From Owenia fusiformis (Eukaryota > Annelida > Polychaeta > Sabellida > Oweniidae), in the NCBI GenBank assembly GCA_903813345.2, contig CAIIXF020000004.1, positions 18,523,513-18,587,512 on the forward strand: DNA of 64,000 bases, in the 5' to 3' direction. The first letter of the stretch is position 1; each line of letters starts with the position of its first letter. Shown here piece after piece: positions 35,636 through 48,045 of this stretch. The position numbers were made by a program, and so were the translations under genes. The notes below the pieces were generated by a model. That model saw only the letters and a program-made list of their open reading frames with translations, did not search any database and was not told where the DNA came from.

Positions 35636-36457
35636 TTTGCCTTCGAGTACTTCTGACCATTTTGAATGACACTAACTGGTATCAGGGTCATCAAGCTATG
35701 GAACAGGGGTTTATGATAATAGATTGGGTTACTATAGCTTGCAATGTTAAAGGCGATTGAACTATGTTATAAAACAACTTCCAGTACATTATGATATTTA
35801 AAAGTATAAATTTTTGAAAATACATATAAAGAATCATCGCCCGCAGGACGTGTATTTTGAATGCCTGAGAAGAATTACGCAAATGGTTACTGGCCCGGTG
35901 TTACAATAGTAGCATTTAAAAATATGTTCCTCTCGAGATTTATGGTCTTCTGAAATTATACTATTAATTGGTGTTGTTGCATCATTGCTCAAATCTGGAG
36001 GAGTGTTGTTGCATCTTCGGTTTGGTGTTGTTGCATCAATAGTGAGGAACTAAAACCGTGAACTTCTTGCTTCTTGATGATGCTACATGTATACTAATGG
36101 CAGTTTCTTTAAATATAGATCGTGCGCTAACTTCACGTGTATGGTTATTGAGAAACTCGACCTAGAAATGGGTTTAAATTGGGGAAACAACATATCGTAC
36201 GAAAATCTATCACCGGAAATCTCTGCCATCTTGATGCAACAACACGGTGTTGTTGCATCACGATACTCCCCAGTGTATATGGATATTTTTTCGAAGGATG
36301 TTAAAAAAGTGACGAATCAAGCGCATCGTCTGCCTCATCCTGATTATGTTATCTAGTGTTTTGTCAAACATTTACTGAAAAGAGTATATAAAAATCAGTC
36401 ACTGCAAATAGTTTTTTCCATTTCTGTTTCGAAGATCTAGTGACATTAGATCATCTA

Positions 36458-36994
36458 CAGGGTGGTCAAAAAATGGAAACCCTGCATTTTCCTAATATCT
36501 TTGTCACTTTAAAAAAAATACTCCCTGATATTTCACATATTTGTACGTCATTCAATTTCCTACCACCCTAATATATTTCATGACCATCAGACTGATGGTC
36601 ACAATTTTACAGCACTTTGAATAACATGCTTCAGATTTGGCCATCATCACGCTGTAGGCAAAACAGCACAGTTGTCAATGACCTGAATGCATTCCTCAGC
36701 AGGTATGGCCTGAATGACACGGATGATCTCTTTTTGAGGTTTGCAATTGTCCTGAGGTCATTCTCATATACTCTATCTCTGCCATATCCCCACAGGTAGG
36801 GACATTTTAGACGATGAGTACAGGTTTCCCGTGGCCACTGGGGCATGTTCTTTAAAATACTGTAACATTGTGACTATCATGAATAATGTAGGCTGGTAGC
36901 AAATTCAATGATGTACAAAAGTGCAAAATATCAGGGAGTTATTTCTTAAAATGAGGAAAATGGTATTAGGGTTTCCATTTTTTTGACCACCCTG
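36458..36994. mobile_element. 537-bp mariner/IS630-like deletion derivative
   Basis: Inverted ends cagggtggtcaaaaaatgga and its counterpart, flanked by TA (36456-36457, 36995-36996). The arms also share the atatcagggagt motif further in. The interior keeps a decayed transposase piece (see separate entry). Confidence 0.8.
36640..36846 (-). pseudogene. decayed transposase C-terminus (mariner/IS630 type)
   Basis: On the minus strand the frame reads CPYLWGYGRDRVYENDLRTI and ANLKKR, then the neighbouring frame continues with an IPAEECIQV-like stretch. This matches the L-W-G-Y-x-K/R-D-x-V-Y and following helix seen near the end of DDE_3-type transposases. The catalytic residues and N-terminus are absent and a frameshift is present, so it is not functional. 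Confidence 0.6.
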
Positions 36995-36996
36995 TA

Positions 36997-39130
36997 ATAT
37001 CCTCATTGGGTTAACACACTCTCATCTACAACTTATTTCCCCCAAGCAAGATTTATCATTTTGAAGGAACGAGTTATGGTCAACATTTCACTTTTCCAGA
37101 ATTGGGTTCATGAGGCTATATTTTCATTTATAGTTAGTTATCAAAGGAAATCAACATATCGGTCTGAGGAGTCAATTTTAAGAAACACTAGGGATTGAAA
37201 ATGTGATTATCCTATAGACACCTTAATATGTTTGGCAATCGCAAGTCACTCTTGGGTATCATCTTTATGTTCAGATCTTTATTTCGTCCCTCCATTAGGC
37301 TACAATATGTCGAAAATAATTAATTTGCGAACATATCGCTATTTAATATTCAGATATTCATTTTTTTCAGTCTACACTCTTCACAGCAATTATCAATTCA
37401 AGAATACAGTGATTATTAGATGTTTCACAGCATGGTTTACATTTTACATCTGTCGTTGGCCGTGGTCCTTCGGGTTGTCTTACAAAACAGCTTGCTGTAG
37501 ACTAGTGTATTTTCTAATACCCCAAATTGGTTTGCATTTGACAAATAATCTCTTTTGTCTATATGTGCGTCTCATCAATAAGGTTCCTAGATAATTTGTC
37601 TTTTCTGTGTATTTAAAGCACCGGTTTGTAAGTATTATTAGGAAGTAATTTAAGCTTGCATATAAAATCGAAACGCCAACCTATACCTATGACCAACCGC
37701 CCATACAAATGCTTCCTTTTCCGTTCACCTTTAGGTTGTGAAAAACATTGAAAGCTTAAGCTTCTTATTACTAAAAACCAAATCTGCACTCTGGAATCAC
37801 CGTACCGTACGATACTGTTGCGGAATGGCTTGTGTGGATATATTGTCTTGAAAAAGCTTTTACCTCTGAAAAGTAAGTGTTGTTGTTTCGTTTCGAAAAC
37901 AACAGCACATTTTAGGGCCATTGGCAATTCATGAAAAAATGCTAAAAAAGAGATGGAATGAATGTTAGGTCAAACCTTGCTCTTAATGAAGCAAAGTTAG
38001 CAAACTTCTTCAGACCTCAAGATATATTAAAGCATTGGGTTTGTTTTTACAAAAATATATTAATATCATCATTTAATATGATAGATACGGACGGGCATTC
38101 TCAGACACTTTTGTTCTGAAGAACTTAATAGATAACGTAACAAAGTAATAAATAATTCTAAAACCAATAATATTCAATTTGTCGTATTACAGCAGCGGAT
38201 CAGTGAACCATTGCGGCTTGCTTATGTATCTTAAGAACTGCAAATTGGATTATCATAATCCAACTGCTGCTGAGAAAAGATATTTCATTTTCGCTTTCAG
38301 ACTTCACAAGATGCTGCAATTTAATCGAAACTATTTCCACCTTTCTTATTCACCAACCTGGAAATTTAAAGTCTTACAAATCGTAGATCGTCGTAGACGA
38401 CTTGTTTATTCATTTCTGTCGACTTAGAACGCAGTTTAACAATCGCACTTTAAAAAAGCAGATCATTTAATGAGTACATATACAGGTAAACTTTACCTAG
38501 ATTCATCCAAAGACCTTGTTAAACATGAGAAATTGAGTATAGCAGTCCAGCGAGTCCTAGAAAATTTAAAATTGTTCACTGTTTACAATTTACGCATAGT
38601 CTCTTATTTTAACATTTCATCATGCAAACCTTTTAAAATTTAGTAGGTTATATTTTTTAATAACCTTCCGGTGTCAGATAATAAAAATCTGCATATTGTT
38701 ACATTATATCAAGCTAAGCTTGTATTCGCGAATGCAACTAAGGCCTGTCGGCTACCGGATTTACCTGCTATTTTATGGGCAACTCATTTAAATATGGATA
38801 GTACCTGCCACTTTTCCATTCATATTTAAATGAATCGCTCATAAAATAGTAGGTAATAGCGGTAGCCGCTAGCAGTTAGTTGCATCCGCGAATACAAGCT
38901 TATAAGTCAGTAGATGTTTTTGGATATTAATAAATGTTGAATCCCAATGCAATGCATTCTTGATTTGAACCTAGAAAATGAACGTTTTTTGCCCGTTTTT
39001 GCCAAATCGTCAAACTTTGGGACTATTGGGGGGAATTAAATAACGTTATAAAATATTAAACAAACTCAAGTGATTATTTACCGCCAGAGAAACGTTGTTT
39101 TATCTAAGGTGCATGATTTCTCAAAAAGTG
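36997..39130. other. non-coding, no gene seen
   Basis: Between the mariner-like element and the satellite. Longer open frames at 37232-37594 (plus) and 38179-38427 (plus) lack recognisable domains and supporting splice structure. It contains the palindromic MITE at 38716-38901. Confidence 0.45.
38716..38901. mobile_element. 186-bp palindromic MITE
   Basis: The ends aagcttgtattcgcgaatgc and gcatccgcgaatacaagctt are inverted copies. The arms continue with caacta, ggtagccg/cggctacc, cattcatttaaat-like sequence and tattttatgggc. Target duplication unclear (aagct occurs directly before the left end). Confidence 0.7.
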
Positions 39131-39144
39131 TTATTTCGGAAAAC

Positions 39145-42100
39145 ATGCACTCTTATGCTCATTGCCGTGGATGTTGCCATGGATGTTATGCAATGCTAGA
39201 AACATAACACGAACACATGCACCCTTATGCTCATTGCCGTGGATATTGCCATGAATGTTATGCAATGCTAGAAACATAACATGAACACATGCACCCTTAT
39301 GCCAATTGCCTTGGATGGTGCCATGGATGTTATGCAATGCTAGAAACATTACATGAACACATGCACCCTTATGCTCATTGCCTTGGATGGTGCCATGGAT
39401 GTTATGCAATGCTAGAAACATTACATGAACACATGCACTCTTATGCTCATTGCCGTGGATCTTGCCATGGATGTTATGCAATGCTAGAAACATTACATGA
39501 ACACATGCACCCTTATGCTCATTGCGGTGGATGTTGCCACGGATGTTATGCAATGCTAGAAACATAGCATGAACACATGCACCCTTATGCTCATTGCCGT
39601 GGATGTTGCCACGGATGTTATGCAATGCTAGAAACATAACATGAACACATGCACCCTTATGCTCATTGCAGTGGATGTTGCCACGGATGTTATGCAATGC
39701 TAGAAACATAACATGAACACATGCACCCTTATGCTCATTGCCGTGGATGTTGCCATGGATGTTATGCAATGCTAGAAACATTACATGAACACATGCACAC
39801 TTATGCTCATTGTCGTGGATGTTGCCATGGATGTTATGCAATGCTAGAAACATTACATGGTACATGCACCCTTATGCGCATTGCCGTGGATGTTGCCGTG
39901 GATGTTATGCAATGCTAGAAACATTACATGAACACATGCAAACTTATGCTCATTGCCGTGGATGTTGCCATGGATGTTATGCAATGCTTGAAACATTACA
40001 TGGACACATGCACTCCTATGCTCATTGCCGTGGATGTTGCAATGGATGTTATGCAATGCTTGAAACATTACATGAACACATGCACCCTTATGCTCATTGC
40101 CGTGGATGTTGCCATGGATGTTATGCAATGCTTGAAACATTACATGAACACATGCACCCTTATGCTCATTGCCGTGGATGTTGCCATGGGATTTATGCAA
40201 TGCTTGAAACATTACATGGACACATGCACCCTTATGCTCATTGCCGTGGATGTTGCCATGGGATTTATGCAATGCTTGAAACATTACATGAACACATGCA
40301 CCCTTATGCTCATTGCAGTGGATGTTGCCATGGATGTTATGCAATGCTTGAAACATTACATGAACACATGCACCCTTATGCTCATTGCCGTGGATGTTGC
40401 CATGGGATTTATGCAATGCTTGAAACATTACATGGACACATGCACCCTTATGCTCATTGCCGTGGATGTTGCCATGGGATTTATGCAATGCTTGAAACAT
40501 TACATGAACACATGCACCCTTATGCTCATTGCAGTGGATGTTGCCATGGATGTTATGCAATGCTTGAAACATTACATGAACACATGCACCCTTATGCTCA
40601 TTGCCGTGGATGTTGCCATGGGATTTATGCAATGCTTGAAACATTACATGAACACATGCACCCTTATGCTCATTGCAGTGGATGTTGCCATGGATGTTAT
40701 GCAATGCTAGAAACATTACATGAACACATGCACTCTTATGCTCATTGCCGTGGATGTTGCCATGGATGTTATGCAATGCTAGAACACATGCACTCTTATG
40801 CTCATTGCCGTGGATATTGCCATGGATGTTATGCAATGCTAGAAACATAACATGAACACATGCACACTTATGCTCATTGCCGTGGATGTTGCCATGGATG
40901 TTATGCAATGCTAGAAACATTACATGAACACATGCACTCTTATGCTCATTGCCGTGGATGTTGCCATGGATGTTATGCAATGCTAGAAACATTACATGAA
41001 CACATGCACCGTTATGCGCATTGCCGTGGATGTTGCCGTGGATGTTATGCAATGCTAGAAACATTACATGAACACATGCAAACTTATGCTCATTGCCGTG
41101 GATGTTGCCGTGGATGTTATGCAATGCTAGAAACATTACATGAACACATGCACCCTTATGCTCATTGCCGTGGATGTTGCCGTGGATGTTATGCAATGCT
41201 AGAAATATTACATGAACACATGCACCCTTATGCTCATTGCCGTGGATATTGCCATGGATGTAATGCAATGCTTGAAACATTACATGAACACATGCACCCT
41301 TATGCTCATTGCCTTGGATGGTGCCATGGATGTTATGCAATGCTAGAAACATAACATGAACACATGCACTCTTATGCTCATTGCCGTGGATCTTGCCATG
41401 GATGTTATGCAATGCTAGAGACATTACATGAACACATGCACTCTTATGCTCATTGCCGGGGATGTTGCCATGGATGTTATGCAATGCTAGAAACATTACA
41501 TGAACACATGCACTCTTATGCTCATTGCCGTGGATATTGCCATGGATGTTATGCAATGCTAGAAACATAACATGAACACATGCACACTTATGCTCATTGC
41601 CGTGGATGTTGCCATGGATGTTATGCAATGCTAGAAACATTACATTAACACATGCACTCTTATGCTCATTGCCGTGGATGTTGCCATGAATGTTATGCAA
41701 TGCTAGAAACATAACATGAACACATGCACCCTTATGCCAATTGCCTTGGATGGTGCCATGGATGTTATGCAATGCTAGAAACATTACATGAACACATGCA
41801 CCCTTATGCTCATTGCCTTGGATGGTGCCATGGATGTTATGCAATGCTAGAAAAATTACATGAACACATGCACCCTTATGCTCATTGCCGTCGATATTGC
41901 CATGGATGTTATGCAATGCTAGAAACATAACATGAACACATGCACCCTTATGCTCATTGCCGTCGATATTGCCATGGATGTTATGCAATGCTTGAAACAT
42001 TACATGGACACATGCACCCTTATGCTCATTGCCGTGGATGTTGCCATAGATGTTATACAATGCTAGAAACATTACATGAACACATGCACCCTTATGCACA

Positions 42101-45100
42101 TTGCCGTGGATGTTGCCGTGGATATTATGCAATGCTAGAAACATTACATGAACACATGCAAACTTATGCTCATTGCCTTGGATGTTGCCATGGATGTTAT
42201 GCAATGCTTGAAACATTACATGGACACATGCACTCCTATGCTCATTGCCGTGGATGTTGCCATGGATGTTATGCAATGCTTGAAACATTACATGAACACA
42301 TGCACCCTTATGCTCATTGCCGTGGATGTTGCCATGGGTTTTATGCAATGCTTAAAACATTACATGGACACATGCACCCTTATGCTCATTGCCGTGGTAG
42401 TTGCAATGGATGTTATGCAATGCTAGAAACATAACATGAACACATGCACTCTTATGCTCATTGTCGTGGATGTTGCCATGGGTGTTATACAATGCTAGAA
42501 ACATTACATGAACACATGCACCCTTATGCTCATTGCCGTGGATGTTGCCATGGGTGTTATGCAATGCTAGAGACATTACATGAACACATGCACTCTTATG
42601 CTCATTGCCGTGGATGGTGCCATGGATGTTATGCAATACTAGAAACATAACATGAACACATGCACCCTTATGCTTATTGCCGTGGATGTTGCAATGGATG
42701 TTATGCAATGCTAGAAACATAACATGAACACATGCACCCTTATGCTCATTGCCTTGGATGGTGCCATGGATGTTATGCAATACTAGAAACATAACATGAA
42801 CACATGCAACCTTATGCTCATTGCCGTCGATATTGCCATGGATGTTATGCAATGCTTGAAACATAACATGAACACATGCACCCTTATGCTTATTGCCGTG
42901 GATGTTGCAATGGATGTTATGCAATACTAGAAACATAACATGAACACATGCACCCTTATGCTCATTGCCGTCGATATTGCCATGGATGTTATGCAATGCT
43001 TGAAACATTACATGGACACATGCACCCTTATGCTCATTGCCGTGGATGTTGCCATGGATGTTATACAATACTAGAAACATTACATGAACACAGGCACTCT
43101 TATGCTCATTGCCGTGGATATTGCCATGGATGTTATGCAATGCTAGAAACATTACATGAACACATGCACTCTTATGCTCATTGCCGTGGATGTTGCCATG
43201 GGTTTTATGCAATGCTAGAAACATAACATGAACACATGCACACTTATGCTCATTGCCGTGGATGTTGCCATGGGTTTTATGCAATGCTAGAAACATTACA
43301 TGAACACATGCACTCTTATGCTCATTGCCGTGGATGTTGCCATGGATGATATGCAATATTAGAAACATAACATGAACACATGCACACTTATGCTCATTGC
43401 CGTGGATGTTGCCATGGATGTTATGCAATGCTAGAAACATTACAGGAACACATGCACCCTTATGCTCATTGCCGTCGATATTGCCATGGATGTTATGCAA
43501 TGCTAGAAACATAACATGAACACATGCACCCTTATGCCCATTGCCGTGGATGTTGCCATGGATGTTATGCAATGCTAGAAACATTACATGGACACATGCA
43601 CTCTTATGCTCATTGCTGTGGATGTTGCCATGGATGTTATGCAATGCTAGAAACATTACATGGACACATGCACTCTTATGCTCATTGCTGTGGATGTTGC
43701 AATGGATGTTATGCAATGCTAGAAACATAACATGAACACATGCACTCTTATGCTCATTGCCGTGGATGTTGCCACGGATGTTATGCAATGCTAGAAACAT
43801 TACATGGACACATGCACTCTTATGCTCATTGCTGTGGATGTTGCAATGGATGTTATGCAATGCTAGAAACATAACATGAACACATGCACTCTTATGCTCA
43901 TTGCCGTGATGTTGCCATGGATGTTATGCAATGCTAGAAACATTACATGGACACATGCACTCTTATGCTCATTGCTGTGGATGTTGCCATGGATGTTATG
44001 CAATGCTAGAAACATTACATGGACACATGCACTCTTATGCTCATTGCTGTGGATGTTGCAATGGATGTTATGCAATGCTAGAAACATAACATGAACACAT
44101 GCACTCTTATGCTCATTGCCGTGGATGTTGCCACGGATGTTATGCAATGCTAGAAACATAACATGAACACATGCACCCTTATGCTCATTGCCGTCGATAT
44201 TGCCATGGATGTTATGCAATGCTTGAAACATTACATGGACACATGCACTCTTATGCTCATTGCCGTGGATGGTGCCATGGATGTTATACAATGCTAGAAA
44301 CATTACATGGTACATGCACTCCTATGCTCATTGCCTTGGATGGTGCCATGGATGTTATGCAATACTAGAAACATAACATGAACACATGCAACCTTATGCT
44401 CATTGCCGTGGATGTTGCAATGGATGTTATGCAATACTAGAAACATAACATGAACACATGCACCCTTATGCTCATTGCCGTCGATATTGCCATGGATGTT
44501 ATGCAATGCTTGAAACATTACATGGACACATGCACTCCTATGCTCATTGCCGTGGATGTTGCCATGGGTTTTATGCAATGCTAGAAACATTACATGAACA
44601 CATGCACCCTTATGCTCATTGCCGTGGATGTTGCCATGGATGTTATACAATGCTTGAAACATAACATGAACACATGCACCCTTATGCTCATTGCCGTGGA
44701 TGTTGCCATGGGTTTTATGCAATGCTAGAAACATTACATGAACACATGCACCCTTATGCTCATTGCCGTGGATGTTGCCATGGATGTTATACAATGCTTG
44801 AAACATAACATGAACACATGCACTCCTATGCTCATTGCCGTGGATGTTGCAATGGATGTTATGCAATGCTTAAAACATAACATGAACACATGCACTCTTA
44901 TGCGCATTGCCGTGGATGTTGCCATGGGTTTTATGCAATGCTAGAAAAAAACATTAAATGAACACATGCACTCCTATGCTCATTGCCGTGGATGTTGCAA
45001 TGGATGTTATGCAATGCTTGAAACATAACATGAACACATGCACTCCTATGCTCATTGCCGTGGATGTTGCCATGGGTTTTATGCAATGCTAGAAACATTA

Positions 45101-48045
45101 CATGAACACATGCACCCTTATGCTCATTGTCGTGGATGTTGCCATGGATGTTATGCAATGCTAGAAACATTACATTAACACATGCACCCTTATGCTCATT
45201 GCCGTGGATGTTGCAATGGATGTTATGCAATGCTTGAAACATAACATGAACACATGCACTCCTATGCTCATTGCCGTGGATGTTGCCATGGGTTTTATGC
45301 AATGCTTAAAACATTACATGGACACATGCACCCTTATGCTCATTGCCTTGGATGGTGCCATGGATGTTATGCAATGCTAGAAACATTACATGAACACATG
45401 CACCCTAATGCTCGTTGCCGTGGATGTTGCAATGGATGTTATGCAATGCTTGAAACATAACATGAACACATGCACTCCTATGCTCATCGCCGTGGATGTT
45501 GCCATGGATGATATGCAATGCTAGAAACATTACATGAACACATGCACACTTATGCTCATTGCCGTGGATATTGCCATGGATGTTATGCAATGCTAGAAAC
45601 ATAACATGAACACATGCACCCTTATGCTCATTGCCGTGGATGTTGCCATGGGTGTTATGCAATGCTAGAAACATTACATGAACACATGCACCCTTATGCT
45701 CATTGCCGTGGATGTTGCCATGGGTGTTATGCAATGCTAGAAACATTACATGAACACATGCAAACTTATGCTCATTGCCGTGGATGTTGCCAATGATGTT
45801 ATGCAATGCTAGAAACATTACATGAACACATGCACCCTTATGCTCATTGTCGTGGATGTTGCCATGGGTGTTATACAATGCTAGAAACATTACATGAACA
45901 CATGCACCCTTATGCTCATTGCCATAGGTGTTATGCAATACTAGAAACATAGCATGAACACATGCACCCTTATGCTCATTGTCGTGGATATTGCCATGGA
46001 TGTTATGCAATGCTTGAAACATTACATGGACACATGCACCCTTATGCGCATTGCCGTGGATGTTGCCATGGGTTTTATGCAATGCTAGAAACATAACATG
46101 AACACATGCACTCCTATGCTCATTGCCGTGGATGTTGCCATGGATGTTATGCAATGCTAGAAACATTACATGAACACATGCACCCTTATGCTCATTGCCG
46201 TGGATGTTGCCATGGGTTTTATGCAATGCTAGAAACATTACATGAACACATGCACCCTTATGCTCATTGCCGTGGATACTGCAATGGATGTTATGCAATG
46301 CTTGAAACATTACATGGACACATGCACTCCTATGCTCATTGCCGTGGATGTTGCCATGGGTTTTATGCAATGCTAGAAACATAACATGAACACATGCACT
46401 CCTATGCTCATTGCCGTGGATGTTGCCATGGATGTTATGCAATGCTAGAAACATTACATGAACACATGCACCCTTATGCTCATTGCCGTGGATGTTGCCA
46501 TGGATGTTATGCAATGCTTGAAACATAACATGAACACATGCACTCCTATGCTCATTGCCGTGGATGTTGCCATGGATGTTATGCAATGCTAGAAACATTA
46601 CATGAACACATGCACCCTTATGCTCATTGCCGTGGATGTTGCCATGGGTTTTATGCAATGCTAGAAACATTACATGAACACATGCACCCTTATGCTCATT
46701 GCCGTGGATGATGCCATGGGTGTTATACAATGCTAGAAACATTACATGAACACATGCACCCTTATGCTCATTGCCGTGGATGTTGCAATGGATGTTATTC
46801 AATGCTTGAAACATAACATGAACACATGCACTCCTATGCTCATTGCCGTGGATGTTGCCATGGATTTTGCAATGCTAGAAACATTACATGAACACATGCA
46901 CCCTTATGCTCATTGCCGTGGATGTTGCCATGGGTTTATGCAATGCTAGAAACATTACATGAACACATGCACCCTTATGCTCATTGCCGTTGATGTTACC
47001 ATGGGTTTTATGCAATGCTAGAAACATTACATGAACACATGCACTCTTATGCTCATTGCCGTGGATGATGCCATGGGTTTTATGCAATGCTAGAAACATT
47101 ACATGAACACATGCACCCTTATGCTCATTGCCGTGGATGTTGCCATGGATGTTATGCAATGCTTGAAACATTACATGAACACATGCACTCTTATGCTCAT
47201 TGACGTGGATGTTGCCATGGATGTTATGCAATGCTTGAAATATTACATGAACACATGCACCCTTATGCTCATTGACGTGGATGTTGCCATGGATGTTATG
47301 CAATGCTAGAAACATTACATGAACACATGCACCCTTATGCTCATTGCCGTGGATGTTGCCATGGATGTTATGCAATGCTTGAAACATTACATGAACACAT
47401 GCACACTTATGCGCATTGACGTGGATGTTGCCATGGATGTTATGCAATGCTTGAAATATTACATGAACACATGCACCCTTATGCTCATTGACGTGGATGT
47501 TGCCATGGATGTTATGCAATGCTTGAAACATTACATGAACACATGCACCCTTATGCTCATTGCCGTGGATGTTGCGATGGATGTTATGACATGCTAGAAA
47601 CATAACATGAACACATGCACACTTATGCGCATTGACGTGGATGTTGCCATGGATGTTATGCAATGCTTGAAATATTACATGAACACATGCACCCTTATGC
47701 TCATTGACGTGGATGTTGCCATGGATGTTATGCAATGCTTGAAACATTACATGAACACATGCACCCTTATGCTCATTGCCGTGGATGTTGCCATGGATGT
47801 TATGCAATGCTAGAAACATTACATGAACACATGCACACTTATGCTCATTGTCGTGGATGTTGCCATGGATGTTATGCAATGCTAGAAACATTACATGAAC
47901 ACATGCACCCTTATGCTCATTGCCATTGGATCTTGCCATGGATGCAATGCTAGAAGCATTACATGAACACATGCACCCTTATGCTCATTGCCGTGGATGT
48001 TGCCATGGATGTTATGCAATGCTAGAAACATTACATGAACTACAT
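39145..48045. repeat. 72-bp satellite array, about 123 copies
   Basis: Unit includes gctcattgccgtggatgttg, then ccatggatgttatgcaatgc, and t(a/t)gaaacat(t/a)acatgaacac. The phrase atgctcattgcc begins at 39155, then 39227, and last at 47981, giving about 122.6 periods. The unit itself holds two diverged copies of ggatgtt(g/a). Because 72 = 3 x 24, each frame repeats as a 24-residue peptide. The minus frame (ALHNIHGNIHGNEHKG...) is nearly free of stops; the plus frames are broken at variable TAG and TAA positions. Indels: 1-nt losses near 39860, 43908 and 44310, a small gain near 44945, small losses near 46865 and 46935. No start, splice or signal sequence caps the frame, so I call it a satellite. 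Confidence 0.92.
40160..40690. repeat. higher-order repeat inside the satellite (216 bp)
   Basis: Three successive 72-bp variants (two with ccatgggatttatgcaatgc, one with gcagtggatgttgccatgga) recur in the same order about 216 bp later, showing block amplification inside the array. A comparable block of about 368 bp is duplicated at 43573-43735 and 43941-44094. Confidence 0.7.

Larger units (their letters stand above)
33495..36273. mobile_element. 2.8-kb inverted-repeat element with gatgcaacaacac motifs
   Basis: Arms of about 300 bp (33495-33800 and 35965-36273). The ends are ctggggRgtatcgtgatgca and its inverted copy. Next to each end is a near-perfect palindrome, gatgcaacaacac and gtgttgttgcatc around one central base. 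The motif ggtgttgttgcatca recurs at least four more times in the arms in both orientations. No clear target duplication. The interior holds a purine-rich microsatellite, a tandem duplication and short palindromes, with no transposase frame. Confidence 0.75.

Noticed and set aside
37232-37594. 120-codon plus frame
   Set aside because: Hydrophobic/aromatic mix typical of AT-rich non-coding DNA; no ATG start (begins TTG) and no domain.
38179-38427. 82-codon plus frame as a terminal exon
   Set aside because: An attacag acceptor is possible, but no family is recognisable and there are no partner exons or poly(A) signal close by.
39131-47972. Long open frames (up to 831 codons minus, 346 codons plus) as giant repeat-protein genes
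   Set aside because: They follow from a 72-bp tandem repeat whose period is divisible by 3. Frames are open on both strands, with no start context, splice sites or unique flanking coding. Kept as satellite, with the translation question listed as a finding.
39145-48045. CRISPR array
   Set aside because: Units are contiguous with no unique spacers between short identical repeats, and the setting is eukaryotic.
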